A DNA stretch of 64,000 bases from Stomoxys calcitrans (Eukaryota > Arthropoda > Insecta > Diptera > Muscidae): contig NC_081556.1 of assembly GCF_963082655.1 (NCBI RefSeq), positions 67,509,727 to 67,573,726 of the forward strand, written 5' to 3'. How positions within the stretch are numbered: position 1 is the first letter of the stretch; every line of letters begins with the position of its first letter. This document shows positions 11,470-21,865 of this stretch, piece by piece. A program made the translations under genes and the position numbers. Under the pieces are notes generated by a model that did not search any database, was not told where the DNA came from, and was given only the letters and a program-made list of their open reading frames with translations.

Positions 11470-12615
11470 TTAATCAAATATATAATTGCCATTTTGTTCG
11501 ATAACCTTTTGCCATCTTCCTGGCAAATTTAGTATTCCACGCTCATAGAACTTCTGGCCTTTATCTGCAAAAAACTGAATCAAGTGCGATTTTATAGCCT
11601 CATCATTGCCGAAAGTTTTACCATTTAAGGAGTTCTGCAAAGATCGAAATAAATGGTAGTCTGATGGAGCAAGGCCAGGGCTATATGGTGGATGTATCAA
11701 AAGTTCCCAGCCAAGCTCACTCAGTTTTTGGCGAGTGACCAAAGATGTGTGCGGTCTAGCGTTGTCCTGGTGGAATATAACACCTTTACCATTGACCAAT
11801 TCTGGTCGCTTCTCCTTGATGGCTGTATTCAATTTGTCCAATTGTTGACAGTAAACATCCGAATTAATCGTTTGGTTCCTTGGGAGCAGCTCAAAATATA
11901 CCAAACCCTTCCAATCCCACCAAATAGACAGCATAACCTTCATTTTTTCTGGACCATGATCGTTTTCGACTAACGTTGTTGTAAACAATCCATTTTTCAT
12001 CTCCAGTCATGATTCGTTTTAAAAACGGATCGAATTCATTGCGTTTAAGGTGCATATCACAAGCGTTGATTCGGTTTGTTAAATGAGTTCTGCAAAGATC
12101 GAAATAAATGGTAGTCTGATGGAGCAAGGCCAGGGCTATATGGTGGATGTATCAAAAGTTCCCAGCCAAGCTCACTCAGTTTTTGGCGAGTGACCAAAGA
12201 TGTGTGCGGTCTAGCGTTGTCCTGGTGGAATATAACACCTTTACCATTGACCAATTCTGGTCGCTTCTCCTTGATGGCTGTATTCAATTTGTCCAATTGT
12301 TGACAGTAAACATCCGAATTAATCGTTTGGTTCCTTGGGAGCAGCTCAAAATATACCAAACCCTTCCAATCCCACCAAATAGACAGCATAACCTTCATTT
12401 TTTCTGGACCATGATCGTTTTCGACTAACGTTGTTGTAAACAATCCATTTTTCATCTCCAGTCATGATTCGTTTTAAAAACGGATCGAATTCATTGCGTT
12501 TAAGGTGCATATCACAAGCGTTGATTCGGTTTGTTAAATGAATTTCTTTCAATACATGTGGTACCCATATTAAAATTGACGCCAAACAAACAAATGTAAA
12601 CAAAATTTCGCGCAC
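11470..12615 (-). pseudogene. Mariner transposase, broken
   Basis: The 3' part (11470-12000) encodes 176 codons with the catalytic HQDNARPH (D79 of that frame) and SPGLAPSDYHLF (D114). The 34 residues between them are the DD34D spacing of mariner. The first aspartate motif, MTGDEKWIVYNN, lies in another frame around 11980-12030, so a frameshift separates it. A second identical block of the catalytic region sits at 12085-12539 because of a 455-bp duplication. The N-terminal DNA-binding domain is missing. Not functional as it stands. Confidence 0.85.
11630..12539. repeat. Perfect-looking 455-bp tandem duplication
   Basis: Bases 11630-12084 are repeated at 12085-12539, giving the same 93-codon plus-strand frame and the same minus-strand transposase segment twice. 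The junction joins TTGTTAAATG to AGTTCTGCAA with minimal microhomology. The lack of visible differences suggests a very recent event or an assembly artefact. Confidence 0.9.
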
Positions 12616-12786
12616 TTTTTTTTCTAAAGCAAGCTTAAAGTAACAGCTGATAACTGACAGAAGAAAGAATGCAATTACAGAGTCACAAGCCGTTGATTTC
12701 GCGCACTTTTTTTTCTAAAGCAAGCTAAAAGTAACAGCTGATAACTGACAGAAGAAAGAATGCAATTACAGAGTCACAAGCCGTTG
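12605..12786. repeat. 91-bp tandem duplication in the mariner leader
   Basis: ATTTCGCGCAC at 12605 recurs at 12696, and about 91 bp of the 5' leader is repeated with roughly one indel and one change. This is separate from the 455-bp duplication. Confidence 0.85.
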
Positions 12787-13391
12787 AAAAAATGTGTCAA
12801 CGCCGACTATATTACTACTTTATTACCGACAATTACTTTTTGGGCAACCCATGTATCTAACTACAGTGCGACCATTACCATATTTGGGTCGGGTGGCGGG
12901 TGGCCTATAACTATTTACTGTTTCAAATTTCAGCGAAATTGGATACAAAATAAAGCTTTTATTCGTTTCAGACCCTTTATCGGGATATCGGTCTGTATGG
13001 CAGCTATATCTAAATATAGTCCGATCAGAATCATATTTGGGATGGATGTCGGGAGAACTAAGACTACCCACTGTCTCAAATTTCAGCAAAATCGGGTAAT
13101 AAATAGAGCTTTTTTGGGCTTCAGACCCTTTATCAGCAGATCGGTCTCCATGGTAGTCCGATCTGAAGCATATTTGGGTCTAATGTTAGGAGGCGTAAAA
13201 CTACTTTCTGTTTAAAATTTCAGCGAAATCGATTAAAAAATAAAGCAATTAAGGGCTTCAGACCCTTATTCGGGAGATCGGTCTATATCGCAGCTATATC
13301 TAAATATAGTCCAATCTGAACCATATTTGTGTTCTATGTTAGGAGGCGTAAAACTACCGAATGTTTCAAATTTCAGCGAAATCAGTTAAAA

Positions 13392-14570
13392 AACAAGTAA
13401 AAGCGTGCTAAGTTCGGCCGGGCCGAATCTTATATACCCTCCACCATGGATCGCATTTGTCAAGTTCTTTTCCCGGCATCTCTTCTTAGGCAAAAAAATG
13501 ATATAAGAAAAGATTTGCTCTGCTATTAGAGCGATATTAAGATATGTTCCGGTTGGGACTACAATTAAATTATATGTTGGAGACCTGTGTAAAATGGCAG
13601 CCAATTCGAATAAGAATTGCACCCTTTGTGGGCTCAAGAAGTAAAATAGAGAGATCGATTTATATGGGAGCTGTATCGGGCTATAGACCGATTCAGACCA
13701 TAATAAACACGTATGTTGATGGTCATGAGAGAATCCGTCGTACAAAATTTCAGCCAAATCGGATAATAATTGCGACCTCTAGAGGCTCAAGAAGTCAAGA
13801 TCCCAGATCGGTTTATATGGCAGCTATACCAGCTTATGAACCGACTTGAACCTTATTTGACATAGTTGTTGAAAGTAACAATAAAAAACGTCTTCCAAAA
13901 TTTCAGCCAAATCGGATAGGAATTGCGCCCTCTAGAAGCTCAAGAAGTCAAGTCCCCAGATCTGTTTATATGACAGCTGTATCAGGTTATAAACCGATTT
14001 GAACCATACTTGGCACAGTTGTTGGATATCATAACAAAATACTACGTGCCAAAATTCATTCAAATCGGATAAGAATTGCGCCCTGTAGAGGCTTAAGAAG
14101 TCAAGACCAAAGATCGGTTTATATGACAGCTATATCAGGTTATGAACCGATTTGAACCATACTTGACACAGTTGTTGAATATCATAACAAAACACGTCGT
14201 GCAAAATTTTATTCCAATCGGTTAAGAATTGCGCAGTCTAGAGGCTCAAGGAGTCAAGACCCAAGATCGGTTTATATGGCAGCTATGTCAAAACATGAAC
14301 CGATATGGCCCATTTACAATACCAACCGACCTACACTAATAAGAAGTATTTGTGCAAATTTGAAGCGGCTAGCTTTACTCCTTCGGAAGTTAGCGTGCTT
14401 TCGACAGACAGACGGACGGACGGACAGACGGACGGATATGGCTAGATCGATATAAAATGTCACGACGATCAAGACTATATATACTTTATGGGGTCTCAGA
14501 CGGATATTTCGAGTAGTTACAATCAGAATGACGAAATTAGTATACCCCGCATCCTATGGTGGAGGGTATA
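13392..14570 (-). mobile_element. INE-1/DINE-like element, family A
   Basis: The left edge is the hairpin end (AACAAGTAAAAGCGTGC, then TTCGGCCGGGCCGAA at 13413-13427, then ATATACCCTCCACCATGG). The right edge is CCTATGGTGGAGGGTATA. The AGATCGG/AGATCG anchor falls at 13652, 13805, 13958, 14111 and 14264, exactly 153 bp apart each time. A GACAGACGGACGG microsatellite (14405-14437) and the TATATATACTTTATGGGGTCT block match the conserved INE-1 leader on the other strand. It is inserted in the family B element. Confidence 0.7.
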
Positions 14571-15219
14571 ATAAAGCTTCTATGGGCTTTAGACCCTTTA
14601 TATGAAGATCGGTCTATATGGCAGCTATACCTAAATATAGTCCGATTTGATCCATATTTAGGTCAGATACCAGGAGGCTTAAGATAACCCTCTGTTTAAA
14701 ATTTCAGAGAAATCGGGTAATAAATAAAACTTTTCTGGGCTTCAGACCCTTTATCGGCAGATCGGTATATATGGAAGCTATATATATAGTCCGATATAGG
14801 CCATATTTGGGTCAGATGTCGGGAGGCTCAAACCTACTCACTATTTCAAATTTCAGCGAAATCGGATGAAAAATGAAGCATTTATGGGCATTAGACCCTT
14901 TATCGGAAAATCGGTCTATATAGCAGCTATATCACAATATGGTCCGATTTAGGCTGTTCAAGAACTTAACCAGCGTGCATCAAAAAGACGTATCTGTGCC
15001 AAACTCAGCTCAATATCTCAATTTTTGAAGGCTCTAGAGTGACGATACCAGACGGATAACAGACGGATAGACGGCAGACACACGGACATCCTTAAATCGT
15101 TTTAGAATTTTACGACGATCCGAAATATATATACTTTGTAGGGTGGAAATTGATATTTCGATGTGTTGCAAACGGAATGCCTAAATAAATATACTCGCTA
15201 TCCTACGGTGGTGGGTATA

Positions 15220-15654
15220 AAAATGTATATCGATTAAAAAATAAATGAAATTATTTCCAGAATTATAAAATAATGAAATTAACCATATTCACTCCTTTTT
15301 AGTGTAATTGGATGTTTTTTCCAATTTCTTTGATGTTAATAATTGCATTAATCACACAAGAAGAAGCAAAATTTCTTTTTCATATGAATACATTGCCGTA
15401 TGCTGCAATTTTATTAACACAAATGAACAACAAGACTAACGGGCCTGTTCAAGTTAACGAATTTGCAAAATGCAAAAAATTGCTTTGGTTAAATTTTCCA
15501 AATCTTAAGGTTTGAAATCACTTGAGGTTCCTCTTACTGAATAGAAACTTGAACTTTGATGTGGCAAGGTTTGCATAAATTAAGCTAAATAAAAGTTTTC
15601 GTTTTAAGTTTTCGAAAATCGAAAAAAGACCAAATCGGTCCACAAACTGATATA
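15220..15654. other. AT-rich sequence, nothing recognised
   Basis: A 67-codon plus-strand frame (15312-15515) has no recognisable family or motif. Confidence 0.4.
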
Positions 15655-15965
15655 GTTGCCATTTAAACCGATTTGGGATCTTGACTTCTTGAGCCTCTAG
15701 AGAGCGCAATTCTCATCCGATTTGGCACAAATTTTGTACAACGACTTCTCCCATGGCTTTCAACATACGTATACAATATGGTCTGAATCGATCTATAGCT
15801 TGATACATCTCTCATATAAGCCGATCTCCCGATTTGGCTTCTTGAGCCCCGAATCGGACTATAACTTGATATAGCTCCGTCCGATGGAGGAGGAGCGATT
15901 CTGCAGGCAGAGATCCTATCCGATGATTTTACGTCATTTTGACGATTTGGCTTTTTGAGGCTTGA
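15655..15965 (+). mobile_element. INE-1/DINE-like family A fragment
   Basis: It contains GATCTTGACTTCTTGAGCC, a TTTTGTACAACGACTTCTCCC-type segment and CTATAGCTTGATACATCTC, matching the core units of family A on the plus strand. Both conserved ends are missing. Confidence 0.65.
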
Positions 15966-16019
15966 CAATTTTTGCTTTCTATCCCTTTAAGATTTTTCGA
16001 TTTGGTTTGTTCGAGAACT

Positions 16020-16962
16020 TTAAGTTTTGTTGTTTGTCGATGTATTCTTGTAATCAATCTACAGGTCGCCTTTGTTGCCCTACACAAGTCTCATTTTTGG
16101 TCCAAGGACCAACGCTATTGCTTTTAAACAAATCAGTTCAGATTTAGATTTAACTCCCATAAATCTTTCATCCGTCGCCACAACTATGGACCGATCTTTA
16201 CAAAAACTTGCGTGATTTTTATTTTATTTCATGTCCCAATACGTGTGCAAAGTTTCATAAAACTCGGTTCAGATTTAGATATAGCTCCCATATATATCTT
16301 TCATCTGATATGGACTTTTAAGGCTGTAGCTGCCATAATTTCGATTCGATTGGTGCAAAATTTAGAAGGATATGTTTATGTAACGTCCCAATAATTGTGC
16401 AAAATTTAATTAAAATCGAATCAGATTTGGATATATCTCCCCTATATATTTTTCATCCGATATGTTCTTTTAAGGGTGTAGAAGCTACAATTTCAATCCG
16501 AAATTAACCAGATTTGGTACGATGTGTTTTATTTGGCGTCACAGTATTTGTGCAAAGTTTGAACAAAATCGGTCCTGATCTTGATATATCTTCCATATAC
16601 ATATATATTTCATCCGATAAGGACTTTTAGGGCTGTAGAAGCCACAATTTTGGTCCGATCTATAAAATATTGGGCACGAGGTGTCTATGTGACGTTCCAG
16701 TATTTGTGAAAAATTTTATCAAAATCGTTACAGATTTAGATATAGGTCCCATATCCGATATTGGCTTTTTAGGCTATACTAAGCCACAATGTTTGTCCTA
16801 TCTTAAGAAAATCTTACAAGGATCTATTCGATATTGTAGTAGGTATGCAAAATTAAAGTCTGATTAGATTTGGAGATAAGTTCTATATAGTAAAAGGAAT
16901 ACGTAGACTTAGTTGTGTAGGGTATTCTATAGTCGGCTCCGATCGACTCTACCTTTCCTAGC
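16020..16962 (+). mobile_element. INE-1/DINE-like family C element, degenerate
   Basis: It starts near a CTACAGGTCGCC block as in the copy at 6980-7755, runs through units around CTCCCATATATATCTTTCATC, and ends in GTAGGGTATTCTATAGTCGG with a decayed stem-loop. The CATC-G anchor falls at 16302, 16455 and 16611, spacings of 153 and 156 bp. Confidence 0.6.
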
Positions 16963-17024
16963 TGATTTTATGTTAATTTTTTTTTTTTTTTTTGAAAAAA
17001 ACTGATAATTATACCTTTAGAGAT

Positions 17025-17600
17025 GTTTCATTGAAATTTTGCTTTTAGAGAAAATTTTATTAAAATTTTGTCTTAAGAGAAATCGTTAACATTTTGCCTT
17101 TAAAGAGAAAATTTCATTGAATTTTGGCTATAGAGAAAATTTCATTAAGACTTTTGTCTTAAGAAAAAAATTTCATTGAAACTATTATTTTTGGGGAAAT
17201 TTGGGTTAAAATTTTGATTTTAAAGAGAATTTCATTGATATTTAGTTTTTTTAGTGAACATTTTATAAAAATTTTGTTTTTAGCGAAAATTTTATTAAAA
17301 TTTTATCTTTGAGAAATTTTCATTAATATGTTGTCTTCATTAAATGTTTGTCATAGAAAATATTTAATTAAATTTTTGTCTTATTAGGAAAATTTTCAGA
17401 GAAAATTTAATTCAATTGCCTTAGAGAACATTTTTCTGAAAATGTGTTTTTAGAGAAAATTTCATTATAAATTTGTTTTAAGAGATAACTTCATTAAAAT
17501 GTTGTTGTAGAAAAACTTTTGAGGAAACTATCATGCATTTTGCCTTTAGAGAACATTTATTTGAAGTGTTTTCTTAAGAGAAAATTTTATTAAAATTATG
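17025..17600. repeat. Degenerate ~35-40-bp tandem repeat
   Basis: About fifteen decayed units of the type TTAGAGAAAATTTCATTAAA followed by ATTTTGTCTT are present. Units vary in length and sequence, so this is an old minisatellite of a kind common in fly introns and intergenic DNA. No open frame. Confidence 0.7.
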
Positions 17601-17837
17601 TTGTTGGATATTAAAAGTGCCCATAAATAGTTTTTAGTGGAAATAACTGCAAAAAAACTCAAGCACCCTTACAATTTAACCCCCAGTCGTTTTCCCGCCA
17701 TCGAAAATCAAAAGATGGAAATGTGTTAATCAAATTTTATATGTGACGATTTTTCTGAAAAATGTGACAATAGTTTTTTCATAAATTTGACGATTATTTA
17801 CCGAAAATACCTGGCAGCACCATGTGAACATCTTTGC

Positions 17838-18628
17838 GGACAGTCACGAACAGTCTCAGAGTGTAAGAAGGAGACTAACGCCTTCTCTGAGGACGGCACA
17901 ATCCGCATCATTTGGGCGCCGGATCATAGCGAAGCAAGGAAGAATGAAAGAGCAGACCATTTGGCAGTGAAGTAGAGCGGGCAAACTATCGATATTCGCA
18001 GCATTTGATATTTTAAATAATAATAAATATCGATACTATCGTTTATTTCCCATCACCTATATTTCAAACGAACATGAGAAGTAAAAATCAAGAGATCGAT
18101 TCATATAAGAGCTATATCAATGCACAGACCGAATAAAACCAAATATAATAAAATCAGTTTCCAACTGATGGGAGAAAATAATTTTACTAAATCTAAGCCC
18201 ATCGGATGAAAACAGCGTCCTCTACAAGCGCAATGTGTCTTATAGGATAAACTCAGTGTCGGATCGCTTATTTTTGTTAAATTTTGCAAAAAAAAAATTA
18301 ACTTTGCCGATAGTATCGATAGGAAAAAAATCAATCGATATTCAGACAAAAAATAAAATATCGATAGTTCAATCAATATTTTGCCAGCTCTACAGTGAAG
18401 GCCAGAGGACTAACATCAATAAACTTGGTTAACCCGAAACCTTTCGGGTAGATGCAGTCCGAGTTAAGGGCGTGATCTTCTAACGCACATGTAACATTGA
18501 GATAAGACGAGGCTATTACTGAAAGGACGTAAGAAGGAGGTCAGTATAGCCTTTGGTATCATAACGGGACACATGGGACTGCGAGCTAACTTATTCAAAA
18601 TACGTATGTCAAGTGATAGCATGTGTAG
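17838..18628 (+). pseudogene. RNase H-bearing non-LTR retrotransposon, left fragment (RNase H and C-terminus)
   Basis: The part at 17838-17972 encodes EINAFSEDG-like and RIIWAPDHSEARKNERAD-like segments, matching the end of the RNase H domain of the copy at 58985-63530; here the tryptophan is intact where that copy has a stop. A hAT MITE (17973-18392) interrupts it. The part at 18401-18628 continues into the region before the C-terminal Cys/His motif and has frameshifts. The CR1-like element at 18634-20797 then splits it, and it resumes at 20803. Confidence 0.75.
17973..18392. mobile_element. hAT-type MITE with 8-bp TSD and TATCGATA motifs
   Basis: A 420-bp element bounded by TAGAGCGGGCAAA and TTTTGCCAGCTCTA. 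It is flanked by the identical 8-bp duplication CAGTGAAG (17965-17972 and 18393-18400), the target-site length of hAT elements. Perfect TATCGATA octamers lie at 17987, 18028, 18314 and 18359, two near each end; AATCGATA lies at 18333. The middle contains INE-1-like sequence (near 18085-18130). No transposase is encoded. Confidence 0.9.
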
Positions 18629-18635
18629 GGCATTG

Positions 18636-18667
18636 TTTTTTGTTTGTTTGTTTGTTTGTTTGTTTAT
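18636..18667. repeat. GTTT/AAAC microsatellite (retrotransposon 3' tail)
   Basis: Six GTTT units occur here; on the retrotransposon strand this is a CAAA repeat at the 3' end, as CR1-type elements often have instead of poly(A). Confidence 0.85.
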
Positions 18668-18817
18668 TGATGCCAGACATCACAAGATAAAAATCTTATA
18701 AGTGACGATGCCGGTTTAAGGAATGGATTACATCGAATATGTGTTAAGAAAAATATAAATAAAAAAGTAATTATATTATAAAATTTATCATAAGAGAATT
18801 TTTTTAGGAATTATACT

Positions 18818-20794
18818 TTAAATATAGTGTTTGAAGATTGTTTTCTTGAAAAGAGTAGCATTACTTATAGTTTGGATGTTGGATGGCAAATTGTTCCAAA
18901 GACGAATACTGTTGATTAAAAATTGTTTTTCAGAGTTTGAGGTTCGGAAGCGTGGTAGAATGATTTTTAGTCCTCTGCCAGATCGAGCAAAATGGAGATG
19001 ATCATAAAGATATTTTGGCTGCTTAAGATAGATTATTTTTTGCAGTAAAATAACGCATTTCGCTTTGAGGAGGTTTTCGAAACTAATGTCGAATATTTTG
19101 TGGGCGAATTGAGAAATTCTGTCTCTCCTTTTCTTATTAAATATGTAGCGAGCAATGTTATTGTAGCTTACTTTTAGTTTGTTGAAGTCTCTCGACTCAC
19201 AATTTGCGAAAATTTCACATCCATAAAGTAGAGTAGGTATAAGGTAAGATTTCGCTAAAAGCATACGTACTTGAAAAGGTGTAGAAGTCCGCACAGACCA
19301 CAAACTTCGCAGCATTCCTTGAACTTTACCAACAGCTTTGTTTATATGATTAGTCCAAGTCAGTTTGGAATTGAATATTACACCAAGGTTGCAGGATGTA
19401 TCAACAGTTTCTATTACCGAGTTGTTCAAAGTAGCTCTTACAGGAGGAATCTGGGTGGTTGATCGTTTTAAAATTTTCATCAGTTTAGTTTTTGACGGAT
19501 TTAGACAGAGACTATTTTTACTCGCCCAGTTCTGGATTTCATTCAGATCGCAATTAATATTATTTATACATGATTGTACGCAATTTGGTTTAGCGCTGGA
19601 GAAAAGCTGAACATCGTCAGCGTACATTTGCACATTACAATGCATTGGAATATCAGGTAGATCATTTATGTATACAGAAAAAAGTAAGGGACCAAGGATA
19701 GAGCCCTGCGGAACACCTCTAGGTACATCAAGTGCCGCAGATGTTGTATCACCGACATTGACGGATTGACGGCGTCCGGTAATGTATGATGAAATCAGTT
19801 TACAGGCCGGTTTGGAGAAAAAGAAAAGTCTGTCAAGCTTCGAGATAAGAATATCATGGTTCACTGTGTCAAAGGCTTTACTGTGGTCCAGTAAAACCAG
19901 AAATGATACCATATTATTATCCATATTTTGTCTCAATTCTTCCACAACGTCAATTAATACAGTAGAGCAGTTTCTTTTTGTTCGAAAACCAGATTGTCTA
20001 TCATTCAAAAGACCTCTGAAACTCAGGAAGGCATCTATTTGAGTATTTATAATACGTTCCAAAGCTTTAGAGAAAAACGGCAGGATAGCAATCGGACGGA
20101 ACTCTGAATTCTGTTTGGGTATCGGTATAGTTTTTGCCAATTTCCAGTCTGTTGGGAACGTTGACTTTGTAAGAATGTTGTTATAAATGTGTGTGACAAA
20201 TGGAAGTATTTTCGGCAGTACCAATTTGGCAAATCTAGGATGTATGCCATCAGATCCCATTGCGTCAGACTTTATGGTTGCAAAACTTTGTAAGACTTCT
20301 TCGGGACTAACACATCTAAACGAGAATGTGTCTTCAATCTGTGCTGTAGAAATATTAGAATAAGTGTTTGTGCCAGGGTCCACAGTATTTATTTTCAAAA
20401 AGTTTTCATTTATCTCATCTAGGTCAGAGATAGAAAGACAATCAGTGTTGGTATTGGATTTCGATCCAATTCCGATGTTCCTTATTTCTTTCCATTTTCG
20501 CTTACTATCAATTGCATTTTCGAATTTCCTTTTATAGTACTGCTTTTTGGACTCGTTAGTCTTTTTGAGCACATCTCTTCTAGCGGATTTAAACGTGTCA
20601 TACAGTGTAGGCAGTCTATAACGTTTCCATCTTTTATATGCCAAATTTCGAACGCTGATCAAGTGCTTGATTTCAGGAGTAAACCATGGCTGTTGTTTTC
20701 TGTTAGTATAAATGACTTTGACAGGAACGCATGTGTCGTAAATTGAGCAAAGGTTATGATTTAGGAAGGAAACTTGTTCGTCAACACCTTCCAT
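18818..20794 (-). CDS. Reverse transcriptase of a CR1/Jockey-like retrotransposon (ORF2 part)
   Basis: The uninterrupted 658 codons include a basic linker (residues about 30-110) and the RT fingers and palm: FRPIAILPF (232-240), RQSGFR (266-271), LLDHSKAFDT (301-310, catalytic D303), RGVPQGSILGP (359-369) and MYADDVQLF (390-398, catalytic DD). The C-terminal domain has YGCEIFANC and IRLWNNLP motifs and ends FKHYI. The apurinic endonuclease expected upstream is missing, so the reported start is just the first ATG in a truncated ORF2. Related but broken C-termini occur at 34140-35340, 38370-38458 and 50994-53003. The open frame suggests recent arrival. Clade-level placement is by motif only. 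Confidence 0.85.
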   Translation of the reverse strand: MEGVDEQVSFLNHNLCSIYDTCVPVKVIYTNRKQQPWFTPEIKHLISVRNLAYKRWKRYRLPTLYDTFKSARRDVLKKTNESKKQYYKRKFENAIDSKRKWKEIRNIGIGSKSNTNTDCLSISDLDEINENFLKINTVDPGTNTYSNISTAQIEDTFSFRCVSPEEVLQSFATIKSDAMGSDGIHPRFAKLVLPKILPFVTHIYNNILTKSTFPTDWKLAKTIPIPKQNSEFRPIAILPFFSKALERIINTQIDAFLSFRGLLNDRQSGFRTKRNCSTVLIDVVEELRQNMDNNMVSFLVLLDHSKAFDTVNHDILISKLDRLFFFSKPACKLISSYITGRRQSVNVGDTTSAALDVPRGVPQGSILGPLLFSVYINDLPDIPMHCNVQMYADDVQLFSSAKPNCVQSCINNINCDLNEIQNWASKNSLCLNPSKTKLMKILKRSTTQIPPVRATLNNSVIETVDTSCNLGVIFNSKLTWTNHINKAVGKVQGMLRSLWSVRTSTPFQVRMLLAKSYLIPTLLYGCEIFANCESRDFNKLKVSYNNIARYIFNKKRRDRISQFAHKIFDISFENLLKAKCVILLQKIIYLKQPKYLYDHLHFARSGRGLKIILPRFRTSNSEKQFLINSIRLWNNLPSNIQTISNATLFKKTIFKHYI

Positions 20795-20802
20795 ATAGGC
20801 AT

Positions 20803-21050
20803 GCGAGGAAGATCATGAGACGTTGGAGAATTTGCTATATCATTGCCCGGCTTTCGCGGCTAACAGACACCGGTACTTAGATGGGACACAATACCAGACA
20901 TGAAACAACTTAGGGCGTGGTATGGAAAACAAATAAGGATTTTGTAAGTAGCACGGAATTCCTAACTTACTAGATTTTCTTGTTCGAGGTTACTTTACAG
21001 TGTTTAGAGCGAACCACAAGCCGATTACTGGCTTAGGTGTGTGCCCATAG
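20803..21050 (+). mobile_element. RNase H-bearing non-LTR retrotransposon, right fragment (3' end)
   Basis: It continues the interrupted element with GAAGATCATGAGACG and an LLYHC-type zinc-binding region, then the 3' UTR with ACAAGCCGATTACTGGCTTAGG. It aligns with 63280-63520 of the longer copy. Confidence 0.8.
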
Positions 21051-21237
21051 AGGCAAGGAGATTTAAATCGCACCTTTTTTTCAACCTAACCTACTTGCTT
21101 CTAAAACATTATGAATATCAAACAAGAAAGAACGCAAAATCAATGATAATGTGCTTGATTGAAAATTTGCCAAAAAAAAATGTTTTCCCATGCAACATTT
21201 TTTTGGTATGTCGCAGATTACAATATTTTTTTACAGT

Positions 21238-21399
21238 ATTTTCCCTTCCGGGAGTATTTACTCTTCTGGGATTATTTTCCCTTCCGGAAGTATTTTCCCT
21301 TCCGGAAGTATTTTCCCTTCCGGAAGTATTTTACCTTCCGGGAGTATTTACTCTTCTGGGATTATTTTCCCTTCCGGAAGTAATTTCCCTTCCGGGAGT
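21238..21399. repeat. 18-bp minisatellite, nine units
   Basis: Units of the form ATTTTCCCTTCCGGAAGT run for exactly nine repeats. Units 2 and 7 share a variant with CTTCTGGGAT, so the order is a-b-c-c-c-a-b-c-a. Because 18 is divisible by three, all three forward frames stay open, which explains the overlapping repetitive peptides (PFRKY-, SGSIF- and LPEVF-type). Four units contain CCGGAAGT and the palindrome CTTCCGGAAG. Confidence 0.95.
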
Positions 21400-21721
21400 A
21401 TTTTTGCACGCGAATGAAAATTTTTTAAACTGTTTGTAAGGAAAAACTTTAAGGAACCGTTTTAAGTAAATGAATTAATTGCGACTTCTTTGGAAATGGG
21501 ATATTTTTTCGAAGTTTAGCAAATTTTCATAATAAAATCTGTATACCAATTTTGGGTTAATTATTTACTACAAAATACGATACCTATTTTCTTCAGTGAA
21601 TATAAAAAGATTAGGATTTACATTTAGCTTCAGTATATATGTTCGTTTGATTTTGAATAATATGTATTTTTAAAAACTTAGTTATTAATATTTGAAAGGA
21701 TTTCCCCGAAATATTGCAATC

Positions 21722-21756
21722 GTCATAGAAGCTAACCTCTGCACTACGGTGGCCAA
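21722..21756 (-). repeat. SINE head fragment
   Basis: The segment AGCTAACCTCTGCACTACGG followed by TGGCC is the reverse complement of the A-box region of the tRNA-derived SINE seen at 40556-40915. Confidence 0.5.
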
Positions 21757-21865
21757 TATAAGGTTAACAGCAATAATAAAAGTTGTTGACGGATCGGAAT
21801 TAACAACGCCCGAACAGTAATTGGAGAGACATCGCGGATTTTCTAATCTGAAAGTCCAATAACCG

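Larger units (their letters stand above)
11396..12853 (-). mobile_element. Mariner (DD34D) element with internal tandem duplications
   Basis: The element lies between TA dinucleotides (11394-11395 and 12854-12855), inserted in the INE-1-like repeat. Its terminal inverted repeats are GGGTTGCC-AAAAAGTAATTG. The transposase is read on the minus strand. A 455-bp and a 91-bp tandem duplication disrupt it, so no full-length transposase can be read. Two MITEs in this window (7031-7264 and 38461-38697) keep both ends of this family. Confidence 0.9.
11142..15219 (-). mobile_element. INE-1/DINE-like element, family B, with nested insertions
   Basis: Its 3' end (plus-strand left) carries the palindrome TTCGGCCGGGCCGAA (11164-11178) and its other end is CCTACGGTGGTGGGTATA (15219). 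The interior consists of units spaced 153 bp apart around ATCGGTCTATATGGCAGCTA (for example 12985 to 13138); one is 16 bp shorter (13138 to 13275). A GACGGACAGACGG-type stretch lies near 15050-15090. A mariner (11396-12853) and a family A element (13392-14570) are inserted, and the host sequence resumes after each. Confidence 0.65.
18634..20797 (-). mobile_element. CR1/Jockey-like non-LTR retrotransposon, 5'-truncated
   Basis: It is inserted in the RNase H-bearing element with a short duplication GGCAT (18629-18633 and 20798-20802). On its own strand it ends in a stem-loop (within 18672-18720) followed by a CAAA microsatellite tail. It carries one intact 658-codon ORF for the reverse transcriptase region. 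The endonuclease and ORF1 are absent, consistent with incomplete reverse transcription. Confidence 0.85.

Noticed and set aside
11692..12428. Two identical 93-codon plus-strand frames
   Set aside because: Antisense to the duplicated mariner transposase block.
19271..20042. Plus-strand frames opposite the retrotransposon ORF
   Set aside because: Antisense shadows of the 658-codon reverse transcriptase.
21041..21439. Three overlapping plus-strand open frames with repetitive peptides
   Set aside because: They are translations of the 18-bp minisatellite in its three frames; no ATG context or conserved domain supports a protein.
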